64,000 bases of DNA from Pedobacter petrophilus (GCF_009674725.1 NZ_WKKH01000005.1:154033-218032); one strand, 5' to 3'. Shown: positions 53,731-63,017, counted from the stretch's first letter. Notes: generated by a model not told the origin, from the letters alone. Numbers and translations are program-made.

Positions 53731-54252
53731 TTATCTGCCGTATCTACCGTTTCTGATTCTATTCGCTGCAGACTGATTAGCCCGCTGACAGTCGTTTATT
53801 TGCTCTTTGTACCTCTGGATATCCCCTCTTGATTTAATAAGCGAATCCTGCAAATCGGCCATTGCGCCAACATTGTTGTTCAGTTTTCCATACAAGTCAA
53901 AACTTGGACTATCTTCGGTTTTTCTAGAGATCAGGTCTTTAATCCGGTTATTAGCCGTTTGAATATCGCCAAGCAAAATGCCTTGCTTACTCATTTCATT
54001 TGCATTATAATCCCTGTATTGCGTAAGTTCTTTGAACCGAACCTGAATAAGGTCAAAATTGGTATTGATGTCTTTTCTCAGGTAAGATAGTTTCTCTGCC
54101 TCTTTCACCTTTTTATCCAGTAAGGCATATTCATAATCAGAAGCAGCAAAAAAGAGATAAATACAGAAAATGGAGAAAAGGGTTAAAAATAAAAAGTTCA
54201 GGATAAACTTCGTATAAGAACTTCTGATTTCGACGGCGTTAATGGGTTTCAT
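53731..54252 (-). CDS. Second TssO-like small membrane protein
   Basis: The 173-residue protein again has one membrane helix (FILNFLFLTLFSIFCIYLFF) and a long helical periplasmic part ending in a basic tail. Layout mirrors the downstream TssO-like protein with weak sequence similarity. It is the first gene of the operon to tssC. It may be TssO or a partner such as TssP. Confidence 0.6.
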   Translation of the reverse strand: MKPINAVEIRSSYTKFILNFLFLTLFSIFCIYLFFAASDYEYALLDKKVKEAEKLSYLRKDINTNFDLIQVRFKELTQYRDYNANEMSKQGILLGDIQTANNRIKDLISRKTEDSPSFDLYGKLNNNVGAMADLQDSLIKSRGDIQRYKEQINDCQRANQSAANRIRNGRYGR

Positions 54253-54325
54253 AGAGCTTTAATGTTTCACTTAGTAATGGTACGATAATTAATCCGACAA
54301 TCAACATCACTTAAAAATACACATG

Positions 54326-54333
54326 TACTTTTG
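54326..54333 (+). promoter_or_regulatory. Probable tssE promoter (-7 box)
   Basis: TACTTTTG fits TAnnTTTG and lies 85 bases before tssE in the divergent spacer 54253-54417. The -33 element is poor. No good box is seen for the leftward operon. Confidence 0.45.
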
Positions 54334-54417
54334 CAATAACAATTTTTAATATTTTGTGTTTGGTTATAAAAGAGAATTAATTTATTTTACTTTTAACAAA
54401 CTTTAAGCCAAATTCTT

Positions 54418-54852
54418 ATGTCTGAAAATTTTTTCAATAAACCCTTCAGATTTAACGCCATATTTTCAGGGACTGGGCTTCAGCCAACTGACCTTGGGAA
54501 ATCGATTTCGAACCACATAGAACTGATCATCTTTACCCGTTATGGCGAACACCGTTACCGGAATGATTTTGGGTGTGAGATCTGGGACCTGGACTTCGAG
54601 TTGATTGTGAGCGAAAGCCTCTGGGAAGAAAAATTCCGCAAATCACTGCTGAAATCGATCTCAGACTATGAATTTAGAATAGATAACATTGCCGTGGAAG
54701 TTCGGATCACAGAGGTAGAAAATGTATATCCTTTACGTAAGATAACCGAGATTAAAAAGAAAGTTGATATTACCGTTAGAGCACTAATAAAAACCACAGG
54801 AGAAAAATATTTTTTTAATACAGCATTATTCCTAAGTCCACTTTCAACTTAA
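54418..54852 (+). CDS. tssE: T6SS baseplate protein TssE (gp25-like)
   Basis: The 144-residue protein resembles T4 gp25: SISNHIELIIFTRYGEHRYRNDFGCEIWDL near residue 30 and a YEFRIDNIAVEVRITEVENVYPLRK segment. It is part of the baseplate wedge. A 26-base gap leads to tssF. Confidence 0.93.
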   Translation: MSENFFNKPFRFNAIFSGTGLQPTDLGKSISNHIELIIFTRYGEHRYRNDFGCEIWDLDFELIVSESLWEEKFRKSLLKSISDYEFRIDNIAVEVRITEVENVYPLRKITEIKKKVDITVRALIKTTGEKYFFNTALFLSPLST

Positions 54853-54878
54853 TTTAAAACGCCTCAATTATTCTACAC

Positions 54879-56744
54879 ATGAAACCAGTTTTTTATTCAT
54901 CAAAAGATGAAATCCGAAATAGAATTTTAAAGAATGCCGAAGATTTCTGGAACATTAAAGATACAAATGATTTCGATCCGCTGGTAAAATTGATCATTGA
55001 GGCTTTGAGCAATGAGCTTTTTAACGTTGCCAATGATGTTAAAAATTTAGAGAACAGAATCTTCGATAAAATCAGCAGGATTTTAGCACCTGATCACCTC
55101 ACCTCTTCCTTACCGGCGCACGCCATTATGCACGCAAGACCTATAGAAGAGGAAGATTACCTTTCGCCATATACCCAGTTTGCGTTTAAGAAAAACATTC
55201 CGCAGGAAAACGACAAAGCCAAAAAAAGCGACATTTTCTTCGGCCCCTTGCACACGGTTAAGGTTCATAACGCTGCCATAAAATATATAGCCACCGGAAA
55301 TACACTTTTCAGTGTTGATAAATCAAATAAGCAACCTGTACTGAATACGCTTCCTGGTTTTGCTGTAGAAAAAAATACCATTTACATTGGTCTAACCGGC
55401 ATAAAAAACTGGATGGATTTTAATAAGCTTAACTTGTTTTTCGACTGGAAAAATTATTCAGTCCCAGAAAACACTTATGATCTTCTGTCTTTAGGAAAGT
55501 GGTTTTATAAGGATAATGAGCTGGGTGCGTACACCGAACGTTTCATGGATGAGCCTTTAACTGGTAAAACCGAGGCTCCCTTTCATCATAAACAATTGCT
55601 GAACTTAATTAAGGCTGATCTATTACAGTTTTACAGCAACCGCTTTATCACCCTGGGTGACCTGAATGATTTTAATATCAATAATGAGCCAGAATTGCCG
55701 GCTGCTTTAGCCGATATCTTTCAACCTGCCGGAATAAATCAGATTGATAAAAAGGTTAGATGGCTTAAAGTGATTTTCCCTGCTGCCATTAATCAGGAAA
55801 TGCTGAATGAGCTTCATATTTACATTAATGCTTTCCCTGTAGTGAATAAGAGGTTAACCCAGATTAAGCACAGGCTAAAGATTATGAATAACATTATCCC
55901 GATTAAGACAGAAGAATCGGATCAAATGTTGGCCATAGAAAACCTGAAAGATAATCATGGCAACAGCTATAATGAAATTCCATATACCAATGAAAATGAA
56001 AAAGGTGATGGCTCATTTTCAATTAGATACGGCGGAACTGAACGTTTTGACACCAGGAATGCCAAGGAATTGGTTGATTACCTTTTTGAGCTTTTGCGAG
56101 ACGAGAAGGCTGCATTTTCTGCCTACGGACCTGATTTTTTAAGCACTATTTTAAAAAATTTAGAACAAAACATTGCCTTAATTGAACAGAAGAGCCGTTC
56201 TGCCCTCAAAGACATTAAGGAGTTGCCGAGTTACATCCTGTTAAAACCAATTGACGATGCCGACATTTTATTTGTAGACATTTGGGTTACTCAGGCCGAA
56301 GAAGCCAACCATATTAATGCAGGGAGCAGATTGGTTGTATATGAAAATAATAAAGTAAACGCGGAAAGCATCTTTTTCTTAAGCCAGACGAAAGGCGGCC
56401 GGACGAAATTAAATGCGAGCAACAGGGTGCAGGCTTATAAATACGGGTTAACAACAGCCGATAGAATTATCACCAAAGCTGATGTAATTAATTTTTGCCG
56501 TTACGAATTGGGGCAAAAACTCAATGGCATTACTTTAGCCAAAGGAATTATGATGGATAATAAGCCGAATGCTGGTTTCATTAAAACAACAGATATCATT
56601 ATTGAGCCTGCAGAAAATCAAAAACTCAGCATTCAGGATTGGGAAGAGTTATTAAGTTTAACGCTGGCGAAATTAAAACTCAGAAGCACCATGAATATAC
56701 ATTACCGGATGATGTTGAAACCATCGGTTTATAGGATGATTTAG
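54879..56744 (+). CDS. tssF: T6SS baseplate protein TssF
   Basis: The 621-residue protein has the TssF pattern. The start includes NLENRIFDKISRILAPDHLTSSLPAHAIMHARP, and the C-terminal part includes the NAGSRLVVYENNKVNAESIFFL and TTADRIITKADVINFCRYELG segments. It forms wedge complexes with TssE, TssG and TssK. Its last four bases overlap the end of the convergent tssG. Confidence 0.92.
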   Translation: MKPVFYSSKDEIRNRILKNAEDFWNIKDTNDFDPLVKLIIEALSNELFNVANDVKNLENRIFDKISRILAPDHLTSSLPAHAIMHARPIEEEDYLSPYTQFAFKKNIPQENDKAKKSDIFFGPLHTVKVHNAAIKYIATGNTLFSVDKSNKQPVLNTLPGFAVEKNTIYIGLTGIKNWMDFNKLNLFFDWKNYSVPENTYDLLSLGKWFYKDNELGAYTERFMDEPLTGKTEAPFHHKQLLNLIKADLLQFYSNRFITLGDLNDFNINNEPELPAALADIFQPAGINQIDKKVRWLKVIFPAAINQEMLNELHIYINAFPVVNKRLTQIKHRLKIMNNIIPIKTEESDQMLAIENLKDNHGNSYNEIPYTNENEKGDGSFSIRYGGTERFDTRNAKELVDYLFELLRDEKAAFSAYGPDFLSTILKNLEQNIALIEQKSRSALKDIKELPSYILLKPIDDADILFVDIWVTQAEEANHINAGSRLVVYENNKVNAESIFFLSQTKGGRTKLNASNRVQAYKYGLTTADRIITKADVINFCRYELGQKLNGITLAKGIMMDNKPNAGFIKTTDIIIEPAENQKLSIQDWEELLSLTLAKLKLRSTMNIHYRMMLKPSVYRMI

Positions 56745-57679
56745 ATGTAAACTGTGTAACCGAGGTAAGCGCTTTCCCCATCTGCAGTAAGGAGGGTTTC
56801 CTGTAATTCGGTTGCGGTGAGCAATTCTACCGTCACTTCGGTATCAATAGGCATTAGATAGCTAATGGCCATGTCTAAAATAGCCCTATTCTGCTGACCA
56901 GGTATAAATTTAACGAGTTCTTGTGGAGTAGTTGGCCCGATATTAATGTGATACGCCTCATTATCGGGGGTGAAACTGTCTCCTATAATGGTATCAATAC
57001 CCAGGGCACTGCTCCCAAGTTGCATCTGAAGGTCATCTGCAATTTTTTCGGGGGCAACATGGACAGTAGCATTCACCAATAGAATGGGCAGGTTAAACAA
57101 AGCAGTAAGCACTTTAGATACGAAGCTGATATCGTTTCTTTTTTGTTGAATTTCTGGCAGTAAGTGCATCCAGATAATGCTTTGTTCTTTATTTAAGAGA
57201 TTAAATTCATCCCAGCCAAATTCGAAAATCCGGCTTAGATCGGAATAAGTTGTTTTTTTATCGAGCTTATTTTCGTACAGCTCTGTCATGATTCTTACAT
57301 GGTTGATTTCTGCATCAAACGGTGTAAAGAATAACCGGGCCTGTTTTTCTTCTTCTCTCCTATCCCTTATGTCCTTAATCATGGATTCTTCATCCATTCC
57401 GGCGCTGCCTGTTGGAGGCCTGTGGAAAAGCCCTTCCGGCAACATATCGTACAAACTTTCCCTATTGGTACTGATCCGGATACGATCGTGCCGCCTTTTT
57501 TCAGAATAATAACCGGCGCTATGCTCAATATCCTTAGTGAATGCGCGTTTATCTGCACCCAAAGGGATAATTTCTATCCGATCTGCATCAATTACCTCAC
57601 GTTCGATTAAGTCGGCAGCATGGGCCACCGCCTTATAATCTGTAAAGAGTTCGTTATGAATTAAAGTTTCTTTTTTCAT
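56741..57679 (-). CDS. tssG: T6SS baseplate protein TssG, inverted between tssF and tssN
   Basis: The 312-residue protein is TssG-like by position and by segments such as RESLYDMLPEGLFHRPP (about 75-91) and LFFTPFDAEINHVRI near residue 116. It is on the strand opposite to its partners tssE, tssF and tssK, and its 3' end overlaps tssF by four bases. Expression therefore needs its own promoter in the 116-base spacer shared with tssN. Confidence 0.82.
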   Translation of the reverse strand: MKKETLIHNELFTDYKAVAHAADLIEREVIDADRIEIIPLGADKRAFTKDIEHSAGYYSEKRRHDRIRISTNRESLYDMLPEGLFHRPPTGSAGMDEESMIKDIRDRREEEKQARLFFTPFDAEINHVRIMTELYENKLDKKTTYSDLSRIFEFGWDEFNLLNKEQSIIWMHLLPEIQQKRNDISFVSKVLTALFNLPILLVNATVHVAPEKIADDLQMQLGSSALGIDTIIGDSFTPDNEAYHINIGPTTPQELVKFIPGQQNRAILDMAISYLMPIDTEVTVELLTATELQETLLTADGESAYLGYTVYI

Positions 57680-57762
57680 CTAAACTTTCAGCCCGCTTGT
57701 TTGTTAAGGGTTAAATTAATATTATAGAACAAATTAGCATTACAACCAAATACTAAAGATAC

Positions 57763-57770
57763 TATATTTG
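57763..57770 (+). promoter_or_regulatory. Probable tssN promoter (-7 box)
   Basis: TATATTTG fits TAnnTTTG and lies 26 bases before the tssN start in the divergent spacer with tssG. The -33 element is not clear. Confidence 0.45.
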
Positions 57771-57795
57771 TAACACATCACATCTAAAAAAATTA

Positions 57796-58689
57796 ATGGA
57801 CGTTAAATCTTTTTTTATTCGCTTTCTACTATTTCCGCTGATTTTTATTGTTTCAACGGCAATATTTTCTATCATTAACAAAAAAAATCAGTTCCTCAAT
57901 AACAAACGACTTATTGTAAGTGTTCTTGTCATCGGCATTATTTTAGCAATCCCTGGTTTTCTGGGTTTTCTAAACTTTAATTTTATGCCCTGGGGTTATA
58001 TTATTTGCTGTATATTTTATATTTTAACAGGTACTATATTTGTTTATTTACTAACAAAATACTATCCCAAAGAGCTACTCGAGCGCAAGCTATTTATCTT
58101 TTTCGCCACTTTAGTTTCGGCTATATTATCGGTGTATTTATATCAGCTGGCCTTTAACTGGCTAAGTAATGTTCGTTTTGGCTGGTGGGGCGCTGGCAGT
58201 ATTACCTGGTTCTTTGTACCGCTTATATTCTGGTGGGCTTATGTTGCTCTACTTAGTATCCCCTCCGAAATCTACAAAATCTGGAAATATCCTTCAACGC
58301 CATTGGATATTAATATGGACCACGTAGACTTTAATAAACTATTGGTTTTAGAGCTGGAGCTTTATAAAAAAAGCAGTGATCCGGAGCCGTTAAAAGTAAA
58401 GGTTAAGGCACCGGAAAATATGAATTTCGGAATCTGGTTTCATAAATTTATTGATGACTATAACCTTAAGTTCGGTAAAAACCCTGTTGAGTTCAGAGAT
58501 GAGGATCAAGATGGTTACCGGTGGATATTCTTTATTAAAACATCATTCTTTAAACGAAATATTTTTATAGATCCGGATTTAGATATCACTGAAAACGGCA
58601 TTTCAGAAAAAATGACCATTTATGCAAAACGAGTAACCGAAAACGTTAACAAACCTAACGAAGTAGGAGAAAGTGGTATCTTTATTTAA
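57796..58689 (+). CDS. tssN: T6SS membrane protein TssN
   Basis: The 297-residue protein has five or six N-terminal membrane helices (about residues 5-160) and a cytoplasmic C-terminal domain with VDFNKLLVLELELYKK. This matches TssN, a phylum-specific membrane component that takes the place of the missing TssJLM complex. tssK follows after 18 bases. Confidence 0.88.
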   Translation: MDVKSFFIRFLLFPLIFIVSTAIFSIINKKNQFLNNKRLIVSVLVIGIILAIPGFLGFLNFNFMPWGYIICCIFYILTGTIFVYLLTKYYPKELLERKLFIFFATLVSAILSVYLYQLAFNWLSNVRFGWWGAGSITWFFVPLIFWWAYVALLSIPSEIYKIWKYPSTPLDINMDHVDFNKLLVLELELYKKSSDPEPLKVKVKAPENMNFGIWFHKFIDDYNLKFGKNPVEFRDEDQDGYRWIFFIKTSFFKRNIFIDPDLDITENGISEKMTIYAKRVTENVNKPNEVGESGIFI

Positions 58690-58707
58690 CCTCTAAAAAA
58701 TCTTACT

Positions 58708-59847
58708 ATGATTAAGCCGCTAAAACATAAGTCGATCAACTGGATTAATGGAATGAAACTATCCAGTAGTCATTTCACCGCCAACGACCTTTATCTACAG
58801 GATTTTGTTAGGGACGCCATATCTCTTAACATTCATAACAGCAATTATGGCTTTTTACCGCCAGTTGTAGGCTACAACAGTTCACACGATATTGAGATTG
58901 TGGAGAAGGCCACCAATCATATTGAAATAAGAGTGAAGTATTGTAATGCTCTTACTCCTGAAGGTGTTCATATTGATATACTGCAAAGCGATGCGATGGA
59001 TAATTTAATGCATAGCCATTATTTTGGTCAGTCAGAGCCACGCAATTACTATATTCTGCTGGTTGTGAATCCTTTTACCAGGGTACCAGCTGGCACGCCA
59101 GATCCTGAAGAAAGTCCGTTGCGCTATCCTGAACTGGCTAAGGCATACAGCATTGTAGTTTTACCGGAAACGGAGATTGCCAGTCAAATGCCTGATAATT
59201 ATTTCTTAACGATAGGCCAGGTTTATCATGAAAACGGAAGGTTAACGATTAATAATAGTTATATCCCGCCAAGTTCTACCATTACCAGTCATCCGGCATT
59301 AATCCGCTATTATGAATCATTTAATACCTTATTAAATGATTTGCAACTGGCATCATTTAAAATTATTGATAAAACCAGCGGCAGGGATAACATCACCCCC
59401 TTAGGTAAAAACATCAGGTTGATCTCTGAAAAGATAGTGGATTTCGTAGCAGGGATTTTTTATGAATACAGGAATGTTGCGTACAGGGAATCGCCAACGG
59501 TGTTGGTTGGTTATTTCTCCAGTTTAGCACATATCTTTTTTACTGCTGTTAAATTAATAGACCCCAAAGAGCGCGAGGAGTTACTTAAATATTTTTACGA
59601 ATGGAAAGATGTAACGCCCGGAAACTTTGAGGAGCTTTTAGCTAGAACGATAGAACTTGTTTACGATCATAAACAGATTAATCAGTCTATGGTTACCGTG
59701 AATGATTTCTTAAGTGTATTGGTTGCGCTCTGGAATAAGTTGAGCGGATTAGAGTACATTGGTCAACGCAAAGAAAATATAGTTGTTGCCGAGCAGCAAG
59801 TTGTACAACAGGTGCAGGCTAGAAAAACCTGGACACTTTTAGATTAA
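58708..59847 (+). CDS. tssK: T6SS baseplate protein TssK
   Basis: The 379-residue protein begins with the TssK-like KSINWINGMKLSSSHFTAND and contains a middle PGTP-type region (RVPAGTPDPEESPLRYPEL). It links the baseplate to the membrane complex. A long imperfect stem-loop with a T run follows and ends the tssN-tssK unit. Confidence 0.9.
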   Translation: MIKPLKHKSINWINGMKLSSSHFTANDLYLQDFVRDAISLNIHNSNYGFLPPVVGYNSSHDIEIVEKATNHIEIRVKYCNALTPEGVHIDILQSDAMDNLMHSHYFGQSEPRNYYILLVVNPFTRVPAGTPDPEESPLRYPELAKAYSIVVLPETEIASQMPDNYFLTIGQVYHENGRLTINNSYIPPSSTITSHPALIRYYESFNTLLNDLQLASFKIIDKTSGRDNITPLGKNIRLISEKIVDFVAGIFYEYRNVAYRESPTVLVGYFSSLAHIFFTAVKLIDPKEREELLKYFYEWKDVTPGNFEELLARTIELVYDHKQINQSMVTVNDFLSVLVALWNKLSGLEYIGQRKENIVVAEQQVVQQVQARKTWTLLD

Positions 59848-59872
59848 GCACCCAGGCTTCTAAAAACATTAT

Positions 59873-59954
59873 ACCGATCATTATTTAGCGAAGAGAAATT
59901 TGGCTTAGTTGCTTAAATTTCATCTGAAAATGCTAAATATTGATCGGTTTTTTT
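59873..59954 (+). terminator. Long structured terminator after tssK
   Basis: The arms ACCGATCATTATTTAGC (59873-59889) and GCTAAATATTGATCGGT (59932-59948) pair with one mismatch. A smaller hairpin (GAAATTT / AAATTTC) lies in the loop, and about eight T follow. Confidence 0.7.
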
Positions 59955-60254
59955 GTGCAATATTATTTTCTCCATCTTAACTATCCTTCTATAAACGATT
60001 ACATTCTTAGTCTTCAAATACCTATAATAAATGGCTTTTTATTCCTATTTATCTTATTAAATGATAATCATTTAAAAATAAATCAATCGAAGTATTTTTA
60101 AATGCTGCTATCTGTGGTTATTACAATACTATTTTGAAAGGATGATAAAAAAAATAATACTAAGCCACTGGATTTGAGACTTTCAAACGAAAATAAATCA
60201 TTTTACCCCTTTATATTTACCATTTAGCCCCTGCTTTACAGATTAAGATATCGC

Positions 60255-60262
60255 TATATTTG
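60255..60262 (+). promoter_or_regulatory. Probable promoter of the GH16-like gene (-7 box)
   Basis: TATATTTG fits TAnnTTTG. It would give a leader of about 265 bases. The spacer 59955-60533 otherwise holds AT-rich sequence and a 25-codon frame (60334-60411). No tRNA or known motif is seen. Confidence 0.4.
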
Positions 60263-60333
60263 ATACAATCGATACTAACTAAGCATTCAAAAATAAGTTA
60301 GCATTTTGAGATTTATAATCTAACCAAATTCTT

Positions 60334-60411
60334 ATGAAAAGCATCAGCCAGTTGTGGAAATGTGCAAACTTTCCATTTAAGAAATTTATTCTGCACGTAA
60401 CGTCCGGTTGA
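60334..60411 (+). CDS. Possible 25-residue leader peptide
   Basis: ATG at 60334 opens a frame of 25 codons (MKSISQLWKC to ILHVTSG) ending in TGA. It lies in the long leader of the GH16-like gene. The Lys- and aromatic-rich make-up is protein-like, but there is no other support. Confidence 0.25.
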   Translation: MKSISQLWKCANFPFKKFILHVTSG

Positions 60412-60533
60412 TAAATAAACATCTTTTTAATCCATAATCACTTATATATAAGCCCTAAAGAAAGGAGAGTTATACAAAACAGAAATGATTATTACCTTAA
60501 AAATTAACCAAATATCAACCTAAAAACAAAGAA

Positions 60534-61361
60534 ATGAGTAATCAAAAAACATTCAAATCAACTGTGCTATTCATTTGCCTGTCTGTGGCATTTTTATCGT
60601 GCAAAAAAGACAAAGAAATTGAGGCAGAAGCCGGAAGTGTTAAGGCCTGGGAAACATTAATAGATGGCGACTCATTCGCCAGTTACGCAAACTTTGAGGC
60701 TAAATGGAATTACAATTATCCGTGGGGTACAGACCATAATGGATCTGCACGCATGGTAGGAAGCTCCACAAATCATAACCAGATTTCATTAAGTGGCGGG
60801 GCAATGACCATCACAGCTACCCGTTTAGCCAGTTCACCGGGCAATAGTACCGCTAATGGTTTTACAAATGTAGCCATATGGTATAACTCTGGCGCTTGCT
60901 ATGCCAAACAACAGGTGCTTATTAATGATCAGTTTCCTAGTTATACGATCTCAGGCGATTTTGCAGTACCTACTGCACGGGGAACCTGGCCTGCTTTCTG
61001 GATTACGGGCGTTAATTCATGGCCACCGGAAAGCGATATTATGGAATTTAAAGGAAGTGCTACCAATTGGCAGAACACTTACGACGGCAGCTGGGAAAAT
61101 AAATTAACGAACGTTTCTAACGCCGGATCATTCCATAACTACAAATGCTGGTATAATAAGATAAACGCCACTGATGTAGAATGTCATTATTATATCGACA
61201 ATACCTGGGTAGCCAGACATGTAATGAGTAATTCGGTTAACAAGGCCATGTGGCTAATTGTTAACATGCAAATGGAACGCGATAGTGGTTCTCCGGGTCC
61301 GTCTGGGAATACGTTATATCATATCAAGAACGTTTATATGGGCAGGGAGAGAGCTTTTTAA
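60534..61361 (+). CDS. GH16-like secreted glycoside hydrolase lipoprotein
   Basis: The 275-residue protein has a lipoprotein signal (LSVAFLSCKKDKE, Cys near residue 23) and a concanavalin-like fold. The GH16 catalytic motif ExDxxE appears as Glu166-Ser-Asp168-Ile-Met-Glu171, preceded by the aromatic FWITGVNSWPP stretch. GH16 enzymes cleave beta-glucans or galactans. It is small for the family and has no SusCD genes nearby, so the substrate is open. Confidence 0.78.
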   Translation: MSNQKTFKSTVLFICLSVAFLSCKKDKEIEAEAGSVKAWETLIDGDSFASYANFEAKWNYNYPWGTDHNGSARMVGSSTNHNQISLSGGAMTITATRLASSPGNSTANGFTNVAIWYNSGACYAKQQVLINDQFPSYTISGDFAVPTARGTWPAFWITGVNSWPPESDIMEFKGSATNWQNTYDGSWENKLTNVSNAGSFHNYKCWYNKINATDVECHYYIDNTWVARHVMSNSVNKAMWLIVNMQMERDSGSPGPSGNTLYHIKNVYMGRERAF

Positions 61362-61384
61362 ACCTCATCAGATATGAAAAACAT

Positions 61385-61408
61385 AGGAGGTAGTGTTTGC
61401 TACCTCCT
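61385..61408 (+). terminator. Hairpin between the GH16-like and CAP genes
   Basis: AGGAGGTAG and CTACCTCCT form a perfect 9-bp stem with a six-base loop, followed by a short T-rich stretch. It is a probable terminator; the AGGAGG is buried in the stem and is not a ribosome site. Confidence 0.65.
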
Positions 61409-61427
61409 TCTCAGTAAAATTCCATAA

Positions 61428-61898
61428 ATGAAACTAATATTTAGATTCCTGGTATTCTTTGTGTTATTGCTAAGCTGTAAAAAGTCAGAGACTTTGCAGC
61501 CGCAAAACGACCTGAATCTCCTGCTCCAAGAGATCAACTTATTAAGGCAGTCGGGCTGTAATTGCGGAACAGATTATATGCCTCCCGTGCCCCCACTCCA
61601 ACCAAGTGCCTTACTGGATAATGCCGCAATGGCCCATGCAAAAGACGTGGATCAACGAAGTTATTTTGCACATATATCACCCGAAGGTACTACACCAGAA
61701 GAAAGGGCAATGCAGGCCGGCTATAAGGGAAATGTTAAGGGAGAGAATTTAGGAAAGGGTTATACCCATTCAGATCAGGTAATTAATGCCTGGAAAAACA
61801 GCGTGAGCCATTGCAAAGCCATAATGGATGGCAATAGTACCGAAATTGGCATTGGCTTCAGCAGGAACTATTGGGTTACTTTATTTGGACGCCCCTGA
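61428..61898 (+). CDS. CAP/SCP-domain lipoprotein
   Basis: The 156-residue lipoprotein (FVLLLSCKKSE, Cys at residue 17) has a CAP domain. LDNAAMAHAKDVDQRSYFAHISPEGTTPEERA contains the family histidine, GENLGKG follows, and WKNSVSHCKAIMDGN and FGRP come at the end. Such proteins are secreted and of varied function. It has two Cys in an N-terminal GCNCGTD motif. Confidence 0.83.
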   Translation: MKLIFRFLVFFVLLLSCKKSETLQPQNDLNLLLQEINLLRQSGCNCGTDYMPPVPPLQPSALLDNAAMAHAKDVDQRSYFAHISPEGTTPEERAMQAGYKGNVKGENLGKGYTHSDQVINAWKNSVSHCKAIMDGNSTEIGIGFSRNYWVTLFGRP

Positions 61899-62036
61899 TC
61901 AGGAATCGCAAGAATTATTGGGAAATGAACAAATTAACTTTGTATCAATTACCCCAATAAAACTAATTTTCCGGCGCCAGCTATCCATACTTAATTTGAA
62001 CAAGGTATTAAGATGTGTGCATTGACTTAACAATAA

Positions 62037-62321
62037 TTAGGCTATTTTAGCTGTTTTATGAATGACGATTTCTGTTGTAAGCTGGCTGGATTTTGCAACA
62101 AAATCTAAAAGATATTCCTGCTTATTATGGAGGTCCAAACCTGATTCATCGGCCCATTCTTCTTGAAAAATAAAAATATCCTGATCAGTTACTTCATTCA
62201 AATCATATTGAATGCAGGCTTCCTCTTTTCTGGATTGAGAAACCATATTAAGCAAAAGTGTTCTCAACTCTTCTTTCTTTTCGGGCTTACTTTTAAGTAT
62301 TGCTGTTAGATAGATGCTCAT
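62037..62321 (-). CDS. Antibiotic-biosynthesis-monooxygenase (YgiN-like) protein
   Basis: The 94-residue protein has the ABM fold pattern: AILKSKPEKKEELRTLLLNMV, EEACIQYDLNEV and IFIFQEEWADESGLDLH. Relatives such as YgiN act on quinols. Its start lies 29 bases inside the end of the MdaB-like gene, so the two are coupled and probably work on the same quinones. Confidence 0.82.
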   Translation of the reverse strand: MSIYLTAILKSKPEKKEELRTLLLNMVSQSRKEEACIQYDLNEVTDQDIFIFQEEWADESGLDLHNKQEYLLDFVAKSSQLTTEIVIHKTAKIA

Positions 62322-62922
62322 ATATTTCGGTGTTTAAAAATGTTTGTGTTAAATGTAACCGGTAAAGTTCTAAATCTCTCTCCACGTTGGCGTTTTTTTC
62401 AATATCATGAAAATGCATTCCACCTAAGCGCTCCATCCCGATAAAGGCATTCATCCTGTGGAAACCAAATAGTGGTCCATCGTCTACACTGGTTTGCATA
62501 AAAAACTCACCTGGTAAAGTAAAGGCTTCTTTTGGGGCATTCCATGATGAAGTTACCATATATTTTCTTCCATGCAACATGCCTCCTGTACCATAATTTC
62601 TGGTTGGATTATCAGCTTTGCGGCCATCATTAATATAAATTCCTTTTTTATGTCCTTCGGTAAAAACCACATCGATATATTTTTTAAAACCGTGAGGCAA
62701 CTGAAACCACCAGATGGGTGTATGGTAAATCACAACATCAGCCCAAACATATTTAGCAACTTCTTCTTCCGGATTATAATTGTCATTAATATTAGTGGTT
62801 TTGACCTCAAATTCAGTCAGTTCTGAAAAGAAATCTGCCGTTGCCAGGGAGATGGTTTTATTGAATTTACCTCCTGAATGACCAAATTTCTGGCCACCGT
62901 TTATGATGAATATTTTTGTCAT
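62293..62922 (-). CDS. MdaB-like NAD(P)H quinone reductase
   Basis: The 209-residue flavodoxin-fold protein has the MdaB pattern: IFIINGGQKFGHSGGKFN at the start, then VIYHTPIWWFQLPHGFKKYIDVVF and YMVTSSWNAPKEAF. It reduces quinones by two electrons with FAD and NAD(P)H. It is divergent from a LysR regulator that probably controls it. Confidence 0.88.
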   Translation of the reverse strand: MTKIFIINGGQKFGHSGGKFNKTISLATADFFSELTEFEVKTTNINDNYNPEEEVAKYVWADVVIYHTPIWWFQLPHGFKKYIDVVFTEGHKKGIYINDGRKADNPTRNYGTGGMLHGRKYMVTSSWNAPKEAFTLPGEFFMQTSVDDGPLFGFHRMNAFIGMERLGGMHFHDIEKNANVERDLELYRLHLTQTFLNTEIYEHLSNSNT

Positions 62923-62991
62923 TTCTATTTTATCTTTATTGATTGCCCAAAATTACCTCAAGAATTGCTATTATTAAAACAAGTTAATTCA

Positions 62992-62999
62992 TAGCTTTG
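62992..62999 (+). promoter_or_regulatory. Probable promoter of the LysR gene (-7 box)
   Basis: TAGCTTTG fits TAnnTTTG and lies 18 bases before the ATG at 63018, in the 95-base divergent spacer with the MdaB-like gene. The leader would be only about ten bases. Confidence 0.45.
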
Positions 63000-63017
63000 T
63001 ATCAGAATTATAATACT

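Noticed and set aside
59955..60533. Possible tRNA or small RNA gene in the long spacer before the GH16-like gene
   Set aside because: No cloverleaf or other known fold could be traced by eye.
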